Shown in pieces: positions 1 through 8,231 of a stretch of 64,000 bases of DNA. Source of the stretch: Zymoseptoria tritici IPO323 (taxonomy: Eukaryota; Ascomycota; Dothideomycetes; Mycosphaerellales; Mycosphaerellaceae); the NCBI RefSeq assembly GCF_000219625.1, contig NC_018211.1, positions 2,356,001 to 2,420,000 of the forward strand. Reading direction: 5' to 3'. Below the pieces are notes generated by a model that was not told the DNA's origin, ran no database searches, and saw nothing but the letters and a program-made list of their open reading frames with translations. How positions within the stretch are numbered: position 1 is the stretch's first letter; each line of letters starts with the position of its first letter. The position numbers and the translations under genes are program-made.

Positions 1-3000
1 ACGTCAGCGATGCTGCCCCGGCTTTCATTACCGCGAGCACAGCCACACTGGTCCAGAGGGATTTCCCTGAGCAGATAGGGATGATGTCGTTGGGCTGCAC
101 TGCGACCACACTCATCAGAGCTTGAGCTGCTCGTGTCGACAAGTCGTCCAGTTGACCGTATGTCAGGTCGCCGTCCCAGGCGTGGATGGCGGTCGCATCG
201 GGATCTTGCTGGATCGTCTGGCTCAGAAGGTCGTGTACGAGGTTAGGAACTGGCTCCGGCACATGCGCATTCCAGGTCTGGATATCTTTCAAGTCGGAGC
301 TGGAGAGGGTGGAAATGCTTGCGACGCTTTTGTTGCGGTCGGCTTTGGAGCACAATTGGCGCAGTACCGCCTCGAACTGTCCTTGTAAGCTCTTTACGCT
401 TGAGGAGTCGAGCACCGCTGGGTCGAAGTTGATGGTGATATGCACGCCGGTCGGCTGCAATTGGAAGGCCAACATGAGAGCGTACGTGCTCGCTGCATCA
501 TTCAGAGCTGCTCCCCGGCCTTCGTCAAGCACATCCTGGAATAGTGGACATGGCTCGCATGTTTCCACCGGATGGACGACCATCAATGTCTGGAAGTTGC
601 ACGCCAGGTCCGCTTCGGGGCTCACTCGACGGATCTGTGGCAGGCCGAATTGTTCGAATTGCTGCATAGTAAGTCGTTGTTCTTGCGTGCGAGTGAGCAA
701 TTCTTGCACCGTCTCTTCGCCACGATGGACAACGATCCGCACTGGAATCGTTGCAGCTGTTGGTCCGGCCATGTGCTCGACGCCCGGAACTCCGGCATCT
801 CGTCCTGCTGCGATCGTGCCGATGACGACATCGGAAGAGGATGTGTACTTGGCCATCAGGATTGCCCATGCTGTGGACACGAGAGTCGCCGGCGTGATGT
901 TATCGCCAGCAGGCCAGTGCAGGTCTTTTACGGTGTGAGTGATGACTGCGGAGGATTCAGGCTTGTGGGTAAGCGAGGGCAGGTCGGGGAAGACTGAAGC
1001 GCTGCTGCTGGAGAAGTGGTTGTTCCATGCCTGGGAGGCTTCGCTGACGTTCAATTCGGCGACATGTTTGACAAAGCGCTGGAATGGTGGTGGCGAATCT
1101 ACAAGGCCTCCCGTGTAGGCGGTTGTTACCATCGACATGACGATCGACCTGGAAAATCCGTCGAGTAATACGTGGTGCATGGTCCATGAGAAGATGTGCT
1201 TGTTCCCACGAGGAACGATGGAGAAGCGTACCAGTGGTGCGCCAGGACGCATGCGATTTCGTACATCGATCATGTCTAGGTCTTCCGTACCCTCCCATTC
1301 TTGGATCTGATGCCGCAGCACTACCTGGACCATTCCTTCACCCTCGAGATGAACCATTCGGGTACGCAGAATCGAGGCGGCATTGATGACCGTCTCCCAG
1401 GCCCTCCGGAACCGGTCTATGTCGATATCGGACGGTAGCACGAATCGTCGTACTGAGACGTATGCTCCCGGACGCTGGACGCCGAGGGCAAACAGTCCTG
1501 CTTGGAATGGCGTGCATGGAAAGACGTCCTCGATTTCCGAAGCTTTGGTCCCGCAAGCTGCAGCCGCAAGCTCTGGTATGCGGATCCGATCGAGGCTCTG
1601 GAGGAGCGAGAAGGGCTCCACGCTGTCTATTTCTGCCACTGCATCCTGACGCACTACCTCGGCAAGGTCGCACAGCTTTGGGTTCTTGAATATATCTGCA
1701 ACGCCAAAGGCAAGGCCTTCTTCTCTGGCGGCGCCTACAAGTCTGACGGCGCGTATTGAGTCGCCGCCGAGGTGGAAGAAGCTGTCGTCTGATCCGATGT
1801 CGTCGTCATTGATGCTCAATGTCTTTGCCCAACATTGCCGCAATCGATTCTCGAGAGTTGACGATATTGATCGCTGGCAGATTCGACCTCGATTCAGCAC
1901 GGCCAATTCTCTGAGGCTGAGGGAGCTCCCTATCTCTCGCAACCGCAGGCGATCAGTCTTTCCAGTGCCCGTTCGAGGCAGATGACCCGGGATGAAGACG
2001 AATGCCGTGGGAATCATGTACGACGGGAGGACTTTGGCAAGCTTCTGAGAAAGTTGCGACGAATCGCTAGTAGTCAGGAACGCCAGCAGACTCGCAGCGT
2101 CGCCTGCCTTGCAAACCACTGCTTCCACCACTATCTCGACACTTGCGTCGCACGCCAGACATTGGCGGATATGGAATTCCACTTCGCCGAGTTCTACTCG
2201 ACAGCCTTGGATCTTGACCTGCCGGTCCTTTCGTCCCACGAAGACAAGCGATCCGTCTTTCTCGTAGCGGACGAGGTCTCCGGTGCGATACAAGCGGCTA
2301 GTTAGGCCACCAGCGCTCCTTGGCGACCACGATGGACTGTTGACAAATGCAGTCGATGTCCTCTCGGCATCATGCAGATACCCCTGACCCACGAGCGGTC
2401 CTTCGAGCCACAATTCGCCTACCTCGCCAATGCGAACGAGATGGCTTTGGTCTTCCGCATTGACGATCCAAGTCTTCGCTCCGTATGCCGTCCCGAGTCT
2501 TCGAGACGCCGGTATGAAGTCGGAATCTGGGTGAACGTCCGCAAACGTGCTTTTGAACGTGCACTCGGCAGGACCATATGTGTTCTTCAGGTCGACCTGC
2601 CCTGCCCACTTGGACAACAGATCTGGACTCGGCGGCTCACCACTCAGGAGGATAGTCTGCAGGCTTGCGGGCTTCTTCTCCAGCGTTCGCAGCATCGTTG
2701 GGGTGATGTTGATCAATGTCGCCTCATAGACGTCGATGCACCTCCCTACATCATTCAGCATGTCATTCGCGCGGGGAACGCACAAGCAGCTTCCGGCGCA
2801 CAAGGTGTGCAGCACGTTCGACCATGCCACATCGAATGAGTATGGTGCAAAATCCAGAACTCGAGCATCGCGGAAGCCCAGGAGATCACCCTGATAATGT
2901 ACGGCAGCCGCGACGTTGGCGTGAGATATGCATGCTCCTTTGGGCCTACCGGTACTTCCGGATGTGAATGTGACAAAGACTGTTTGTGTGGGAGACACGT

Positions 3001-3499
3001 GTGGAAGCGTCGTTTCCTTGCTGTCTTCTCGCAACGCCTGTTCGAGGTCCACGATGGTCTCATTCGATTCGGAGCAAGCCTTTGCGATGGATAGAGTGGC
3101 AGTCGTGCATATAACCCACCGAGCTCGGGTCTGCTCGACAATGGACCTTAGCCGCTTGCTTGGCTGACTAATGTCAAGAGCAACGCATATCCCTCCAGCC
3201 TTCATGGCTCCCAACATAGCGATGCTTGTCCATTTTGACTTCTCAAAGCAAAGCGGAAGTACAGACGGACTTTCTCCCGGCCGGAAACCTCGTGCATACA
3301 AGACGTATGCGACTCTCGATGACAAGTCCTCGAGCTCACGGTACGTTAGTTTTCCATCCCAAGCGTCGATCGCGATCTTGGCCGGATGTTCTGAGGCCTT
3401 CTCCGCGATAAGTGTATGCACACATTTGTTTTCAATTGCTTCAAACGCTTTGGAGTTCCATCTCCGGATTTGGTCGAGGTCTCGTTCGTCGGCGGCCAT
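1..3499 (-). CDS. Nonribosomal peptide synthetase, A-T-C-A(partial), 3' end outside window
   Basis: Large modular enzyme that activates amino acids as adenylates, loads them on a phosphopantetheine arm and condenses them. One frame stays open from ATG 3497-3499 to the window start (about 1166 codons); an in-frame TGA at 3533-3535 and a good Kozak context (gcaATGG) support this start. Domains in order: adenylation 1, with core A3 TSGSTGRPKG from residue 179, A5 NTYGPAECT near 306, A7 YRTGDL near 404 and A10 PRTGTGKTDR; thiolation, with LGGDS and Ser581 as phosphopantetheine site; condensation from about 655, with HHVLLDG at 775-781 and His776 as the catalytic base; then linker and start of adenylation 2 from about 1076. 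By eye the A1 pocket reads roughly D V S N L S T F K; the substrate is unknown. There is no condensation domain before A1. It is divergent from the MFS gene and probably secretes its product through it. Confidence 0.95.
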   Translation of the reverse strand, partial: MAADERDLDQIRRWNSKAFEAIENKCVHTLIAEKASEHPAKIAIDAWDGKLTYRELEDLSSRVAYVLYARGFRPGESPSVLPLCFEKSKWTSIAMLGAMKAGGICVALDISQPSKRLRSIVEQTRARWVICTTATLSIAKACSESNETIVDLEQALREDSKETTLPHVSPTQTVFVTFTSGSTGRPKGACISHANVAAAVHYQGDLLGFRDARVLDFAPYSFDVAWSNVLHTLCAGSCLCVPRANDMLNDVGRCIDVYEATLINITPTMLRTLEKKPASLQTILLSGEPPSPDLLSKWAGQVDLKNTYGPAECTFKSTFADVHPDSDFIPASRRLGTAYGAKTWIVNAEDQSHLVRIGEVGELWLEGPLVGQGYLHDAERTSTAFVNSPSWSPRSAGGLTSRLYRTGDLVRYEKDGSLVFVGRKDRQVKIQGCRVELGEVEFHIRQCLACDASVEIVVEAVVCKAGDAASLLAFLTTSDSSQLSQKLAKVLPSYMIPTAFVFIPGHLPRTGTGKTDRLRLREIGSSLSLRELAVLNRGRICQRSISSTLENRLRQCWAKTLSINDDDIGSDDSFFHLGGDSIRAVRLVGAAREEGLAFGVADIFKNPKLCDLAEVVRQDAVAEIDSVEPFSLLQSLDRIRIPELAAAACGTKASEIEDVFPCTPFQAGLFALGVQRPGAYVSVRRFVLPSDIDIDRFRRAWETVINAASILRTRMVHLEGEGMVQVVLRHQIQEWEGTEDLDMIDVRNRMRPGAPLVRFSIVPRGNKHIFSWTMHHVLLDGFSRSIVMSMVTTAYTGGLVDSPPPFQRFVKHVAELNVSEASQAWNNHFSSSSASVFPDLPSLTHKPESSAVITHTVKDLHWPAGDNITPATLVSTAWAILMAKYTSSSDVVIGTIAAGRDAGVPGVEHMAGPTAATIPVRIVVHRGEETVQELLTRTQEQRLTMQQFEQFGLPQIRRVSPEADLACNFQTLMVVHPVETCEPCPLFQDVLDEGRGAALNDAASTYALMLAFQLQPTGVHITINFDPAVLDSSSVKSLQGQFEAVLRQLCSKADRNKSVASISTLSSSDLKDIQTWNAHVPEPVPNLVHDLLSQTIQQDPDATAIHAWDGDLTYGQLDDLSTRAAQALMSVVAVQPNDIIPICSGKSLWTSVAVLAVMKAGAASLT

Positions 3500-5213
3500 T
3501 GCGGCGAAGTCTGAGGTCGCGCGAGTCCTGGATCACGAGCATTCCGATCCGCTCTCTCCGCGAGAATTTGGCCCCAGAAGCATCACCAAGTGTTGGTCAT
3601 TGCAGGCGTTGCCACTGGCGGTACGCATTTAGTGCTTGCGGGACACGATGAACGAAAATTTACCAAAAAGTCAAAGCACGAACCAAACATAGCTCGAGCA
3701 AGGGGAGCGCTGTCTCGACAAGGGCCCCGGGAATCAAAGCCCTGGTATCGCCCGTCAGGAGGTCGGCAGTAACGGATTTGTTACGCGAGGAACAACCCTG
3801 ATATCATTTCCCTAACATTACCGCAGCAGTCAACATTTTGAAGCAGACATGAAGCGATCGAAGCAGCGAAATGCATTGCATTGTCAATCGGTCAGGAGCT
3901 CGCTCTCGCAACAACAATCATGCTGCGGCTTTACTTTGAGCGTGATATATTCCGTTCAAAGTGGCCATCCTCCTTGCAAGAGAACAATGGCATCGACGCA
4001 TTCTCTTCGATGCGATCGGTTGCGCGGCGATTGCACAGCTTGTCCCAGAATACTTTATGGCTGTGAATGTATAGACAGGCGCGTGTTGTCGGCTGACGAT
4101 GGCATTTTCAGCAGGATCGAGGCTTTGCAGCCCCATCTGCCCCATTCCATTTCCGCTGCCGAGAGCCATGTTGCGATACAGGGAAACCTTGTCTTCACAC
4201 AGCACATGTCAAGACTTCAGGCTGGTTCCGATGAATCAGAAATAATTCGCGTCGGCGACGCCGCGTGAGGAGCGGTGACCGGGTCTCAAGCATGATCGAT
4301 CAGTACTAAGCCCTGTCAAGTTTCAACTAAGCACAGTGCCACAATGGAAACATTGGCTTCCGGCATGTCGGGAATCGCTCGGCGTGCATATCCGGCTTCA
4401 ATAGCGATGCAGTGGAGTGATCGGGGACATCGCCGCGTTAGACGATCTCCCGAGATCGCGGGTTTCGCCAGGCATGCTCCCGATGCAGGCACCCCTGGCA
4501 ACAGGGTTTCGCCAATCGGGCTGGCCTGTGACAGCTGTCGTCTTGGGGCCCGGAAAAAGTTGCCGAAACTTTTCGGCGACTCCGATGTAAAAGTTTCGGC
4601 GACTCCGATGTAAAGATGTAAGGCTGAGCAAGTGTAATAATATGCCATACCCTGAGTTAGCACAGCCGCTGGGAATCCGAAGGAAATCCGATTCTCCTTT
4701 CCTGCGCCACGGGACTTCCAGCGCTTGAAGGATTTCGACGTGGCCATTACCATGTCAGTGATTCATCGGAACGAGAGCGCTTCAACACGGTAGCAGTCCG
4801 AAATCGTCGACAATGCCACGCACATGCTCCGCATGGATACGTGTTCAAGGACGTCTAAAGTCGGAGTACGATGACGCCCCAACAGAGGCCTGTTCTTAGA
4901 GTTCGCCAAGTATACGTGCTTACAGGGACTCCATATCTGGAATGCGCCACTCAGCAGGGATCTTGCGGATTTACGGCCGTGGCCTGACATCGATGCCAGG
5001 CTCTTCTCACGATGTGAAGACTTCTCGTCGGCCCCAGCCTTCGTATCGACGACTGCTGTCGAAGTGGCGATGCGCAGAGCAAGTGGCTCGGACTTCTTCC
5101 CAGTTCTAGAGTCCAATGGTTGCATGCCTTGATGTTATCTATAATGGCTTGCATCGCACAGGAACACTCATGCTACGGTCAGTACCTTTTCATCGCTTCT
5201 TCTCTTCAATATC
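3500..5213. promoter_or_regulatory. Divergent NRPS/MFS intergenic region
   Basis: About 1.7 kb separates the NRPS start codon from the MFS start codon, so both promoters must lie here. Several short open frames exist on both strands, but none shows recognisable domains, signal peptides or convincing splice structure, so I call no gene. A pyrimidine-rich stretch with TTCTTCTCTTC sits directly before the MFS ATG, as in many fungal promoters. The clearest regulatory signal is the tandem palindrome near 4573-4608. A weak GTAAC/GTTAC inverted repeat is seen near 3768-3783. Confidence 0.6.
4573..4608. promoter_or_regulatory. Two tandem TCGG-N5-CCGA palindromes (Zn2Cys6-type site)
   Basis: The 13-mer TCGGCGACTCCGA occurs at 4573-4585 and again at 4596-4608, 23 bases apart, inside a 22-23 bp direct repeat (4571-4593 and 4594-4615). 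Each copy has inverted CGG/CCG half sites spaced by five bases, the type of site bound by dimeric fungal Zn(II)2Cys6 regulators. An overlapping inverted repeat, GCCGAAA / TTTCGGC at 4562-4568 and 4571-4577, adds a third CGG-type arm. The position, about 1.1 kb from the NRPS start and 0.6 kb from the MFS start, suits co-regulation of both. No regulator gene lies in the window. Confidence 0.55.
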
Positions 5214-6665
5214 ATGTCTGTTCCAACCATGATCGACGAAAAGGAGCTTCTACTTGCCGAGGACTTCAACAACGACGACGTCTCAAACGACATCGAAAGC
5301 CAGAATGAAAAATCACCAGAGGCCGAGCACGAGCAAGAAGCAGGATTCCAGACGACTCAGGTCATCGCACTCTGCTGCGCTGCAATAGTCGAACCGGTGG
5401 CCTGCTTCTGCATCTTTCCATTCATCGCCGAGATGATTCAAAAAACAGGCGGAACATCAGGATCCGATGTGGGCTTCTGGGCTGGAGCAATCGAGTCGCT
5501 GTTCTCGGTCGTCCAAATGGGCGTGATGATGGCGTATGGTGAGTTGTTGCTGGTCAACGATGACTGGTCGTATACACTTCTGCATTGCGACACCAAGCTG
5601 ACATCGGCACTAGGACGAATGTCCGACAAGTTCGGCCGAAAGCCGGTACTGGTCTTCAGCCTGTTGGGCTTGAGCGTAACCACGATGCTCTTTGGCCTGA
5701 GCCGGTCCCTCCTGCAGATGGTCATCTTCCGTTGCCTCTCTGGACTTTTTGCCGGCAGTGTGGTCACCGCCCGCATCATGGTGTCGGAGAGTTGCACCGC
5801 ATCGACCGAAGCCCGGACATTTGCCTGGTTCATGTTTTCACGCAACCTGGGACTCCTTCTGGGACCTATCATTGGTGGTCTGTTCGCAAACGTTCAGCTC
5901 TTCGACCAAGTTCCGATCCTGAAGGACTACCCCTACTTTCCGGCGACATTCGCGGCTGGTGCGACATGTCTTCTTGGAACCATTTTGATCGCAGTGCTAT
6001 CCAAAGAGACCCTCACAAAAACGAAAGCTGAAAAGAACGGTCCAGCGAAAGACGCGATGACTACACTGCAGCTCCTGCGAAGTCCTGGCGTATCTGCCGC
6101 GCTCTTCAGCTTTGGTTGCACGAGATTCCTGTCCCTGGCTAACACCGCCGTTCTGCCCGTGTTCCTCTTCACAAGCATCGACAAGGGCGGCTTTGGTTTC
6201 TCGCCACAGTCTATCTCCTACTTCCTCGCGGGTTGGGCGGCATGTCAGGCAATCTGGACGCTGGTATGCTTTGCGCCTCTCAAGCGTAGGCTCGGCAACG
6301 CTCGCGTGATGCAACTCTGTTCTGCCGGCTGGCCGCTGCTGTTTGCATCCTTCGCTGTTCTGAACGAATTGCTCCGACACGGTCACACAACACTATTCTG
6401 GACTTTCCTTGCTGTGCCGCTTCTACTCGGAGGTGGCATTGCAATGTCATTCGCGAGCGCTCAACTTCTGGTGAACGATACGTGTCCGTCGCCACAGGAG
6501 ACGGCACTCATCAATGCTATTTCACAGACGTTGAACAGCGCCATACGAGCAGTCACACCAGCGATCTTCACCACTGTCTTTGCATTAAGTACGAAATATC
6601 AGATACTCGATGGACACCTGTGCTGGATAGCGCTCGCGGCGGTTGCGTTACCACTGAGCTTGTAA
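5214..6665 (+). CDS. MFS transporter (drug/metabolite efflux type), one intron
   Basis: Twelve-helix major facilitator protein expected in the plasma or vacuolar membrane; by context, an exporter of the NRPS product. Coding is join(5214..5538,5614..6665). A 75-bp intron (5539-5613, GTGAGT...CTGAC...TAG) must be removed: splicing rebuilds the loop 2-3 motif A as GRMSDKFGRKP from residue 109, which the unspliced reading breaks. Because 75 is a multiple of three, the intron is easily missed. Mature length is about 458 aa. A charged, acidic N-terminal tail (about 45 residues) precedes the first helix (VIALCCAAIVEPVACF). The C-terminus stops immediately after helix 12 (ALAAVALPLSL), which is short for the family. 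Start is ATG 5214; a second Met six codons on is possible. Substrate is unknown. Confidence 0.9.
   Translation: MSVPTMIDEKELLLAEDFNNDDVSNDIESQNEKSPEAEHEQEAGFQTTQVIALCCAAIVEPVACFCIFPFIAEMIQKTGGTSGSDVGFWAGAIESLFSVVQMGVMMAYGELLLVNDDWSYTLLHCDTKLTSALGRMSDKFGRKPVLVFSLLGLSVTTMLFGLSRSLLQMVIFRCLSGLFAGSVVTARIMVSESCTASTEARTFAWFMFSRNLGLLLGPIIGGLFANVQLFDQVPILKDYPYFPATFAAGATCLLGTILIAVLSKETLTKTKAEKNGPAKDAMTTLQLLRSPGVSAALFSFGCTRFLSLANTAVLPVFLFTSIDKGGFGFSPQSISYFLAGWAACQAIWTLVCFAPLKRRLGNARVMQLCSAGWPLLFASFAVLNELLRHGHTTLFWTFLAVPLLLGGGIAMSFASAQLLVNDTCPSPQETALINAISQTLNSAIRAVTPAIFTTVFALSTKYQILDGHLCWIALAAVALPLSL
5539..5613 (+). other. Intron in the MFS gene
   Basis: The donor GTGAGT, a CTGAC branch site at 5598-5602 and the acceptor ACTAG fit fungal introns. 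It is 75 bp and free of in-frame stops, so an unspliced reading would insert 25 residues into conserved motif A. Splicing gives codon GGA (Gly) across the junction. Confidence 0.9.
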
Positions 6666-6864
6666 TTACAGCATACCAGATAGAGAAGCAGAAGCCAGAC
6701 TGCTGGAGCCGTAGGGAACAGACCTATGGTAGTTGATACCCACAAGACGAAATGATACATTACGACTTCTGATCCTCATCTGAAGTGAACCGGCGAAGAC
6801 GATTGTGACGAACTTTCTACGAATTTTCTCAGTGAAATACCCATGTCTCAGATCAGATCACAGC

Positions 6865-7757
6865 TCATGGCCAGCATTCCTCGTGAGACCACGTTTGAGC
6901 GCCATTATCGAACTTGTAGTAATGCAGTCTACCGCCCTTCATATCCAGCATCTCCACTTCCTCTGGAACGATGACAACCACTCGAAAGTTCTCGCGAGCG
7001 AGCGGATCATGCAGGTCGTGGACTTCCGCCCAGAGCTTGTACTTGTCATGGTCCCATGGTATATCCGTGGCCTGGCCGGGCGGAGGAGCTAGGAATCGTC
7101 CTAGAGTATCGTATGATCAGTCGCGGGGCCGCAATAAATGGTTGAAAGACATGCAATACCTCTTTGTGCTGGCGGTAGCTGTCCAAAGGCAGCGGTCATC
7201 TCGGTTTCCCACGACCAAGGATGTTTATCATCTTCTTTCACAATTCGCATTCGCGACAGCAATGCTCGTCGTACAGAGCTTGCTTCTTCCGTATCGCCTG
7301 CAATGTCGTGGCCTAGGACAAAGACTCGTCCTCTGATCCTCCACTGCCTATTGCTATCCCGAGCCCACCAAACTGCTTCGCCTGAGCCACCTCCTCCAGA
7401 AACCTGCTCATGGTGGTCATGGCTTGGCCTACCACCACCGGCAAGGATTTCGGCAACTTTGGCGGTTCGTCCATCCGTCGTGAATGTTGGCATGTCGGAG
7501 CTGAAAGTGCTCTTGTTGCGTGGCGCTGGATTGGAGCCATCGTCGGGCAATTCAGCCCAGAATGAGCGAAATACAGTGAAGCGAACTCGAGGGTCGCCAC
7601 AGCGAGACGCTCCGGACTCATTTCCATCTGGAGGCGAATGGAGGCTGCTGAAGGCGAATTCTCGCCCTTCCATTGCCGTCACATCCTCGAGAAAAGCTGA
7701 CCTCCACGGCGCTTCGCCCAAGTGCTTTTCGTAATCTTCTGTCCAGCGTAGAACCAT
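6865..7757 (-). CDS. PPOX-family FMN-binding protein (Alr4036/pyridoxamine oxidase-like), one intron
   Basis: Predicted flavin-binding split-barrel protein of the pyridoxamine 5'-phosphate oxidase superfamily, Alr4036-like branch; likely cytosolic, exact reaction unknown. Coding is complement(join(6865..7100,7160..7757)), 277 aa. Seen in order: PWRSAFLEDV near residue 17, an RVRFTVFRSFWAELPDD strand, APRNKSTFSSDMPTFTTD (typical family segment), a Gly-rich loop, AVWWARDSNRQWRIRGR, WSWETEMTAAFGQLPPAQRG, and after the intron APPPG and HDPLARENFRVVVIVPEEVE. The 59-bp intron (7101-7159) begins GTATTG and ends CTCTAG; splicing joins RG to RFLAPPPG, matching the family, while reading through ends in an unrelated tail. 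ATG 7755-7757 has good context (gaaaATGG). It is convergent with the MFS gene, 199 bp between stops. It may be a tailoring flavoprotein, but this is inferred from position only. Confidence 0.85.
7101..7159 (-). other. Intron in the PPOX-family gene
   Basis: On the minus strand the 59-bp sequence starts GTATTG and ends CTCTAG with CTGAT as a possible branch site. Removing it restores the conserved C-terminal segment of the family. Confidence 0.85.
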
Positions 7758-7952
7758 TTTCGCTCCAGTTCCTGTCCAGAAACCTCTGTATACGATCTAG
7801 GCAGAATCGGAGAAATATCGTGTCGTACAGTGGTCTGCGCTGCAAAGGACGACACGAGATGTTGTTCACTGCGGCGTATGACGAAACGCGTGGCATTCCC
7901 CCCAAGCGATCCGACCATGGATGTAAGCAATGACGATGACTCGTTGGACAGG
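7758..7952. other. Short PPOX upstream region before the copia insertion
   Basis: About 195 bp between the PPOX start codon and the copia target site. It is compositionally like the gene DNA to its left, not RIP-altered. The copia element therefore inserted less than 200 bp upstream of this gene and probably in or next to its promoter. Confidence 0.5.
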
Positions 7953-7957
7953 CATTG

Positions 7958-8195
7958 TGTTAATTTAGTAGTGCAATGCAGGGGTGAACTTCAAGATTGA
8001 GAAAAACCATGTGTTTCTTGAGGTTATCGACCTAAAGACTATATAGACGCCGTAATTCCAAATACCTAAAAGGGGTTGGGGTCTTATCGCTAATATCCTA
8101 TAATATTATATAGGATACTAACTACGTAATCAGGCTGTTGGAGTTAATATCCCTAGTCTTACCCTGTTTTATGAATTAACGCTAACAGATCGATA
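7958..8195 (-). repeat. Copia LTR (3' LTR in element sense)
   Basis: 238 bp, beginning TGTTAATTTAG and ending CGATA. Aligns without gaps to 15988-16225 with 12 differences, all between TpA in one copy and CpA or TpG in the other. This copy carries nine of the twelve mutated states. Confidence 0.95.
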
Positions 8196-8231
8196 CACCC
8201 CCGAGATCCGTTCATGTTATACTAAACGATC

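Noticed and set aside
186..3632. Several open plus-strand and alternative minus-strand frames over the NRPS
   Set aside because: They are shadows of the minus-strand NRPS frame, which carries all canonical motifs; none has a domain of its own.
4316..5125. Minus-strand open frames of 145 and 120 codons in the NRPS/MFS intergenic region
   Set aside because: No recognisable domains, no splice structure, low-complexity composition, and one runs across the tandem palindromes. Promoter DNA is more likely.
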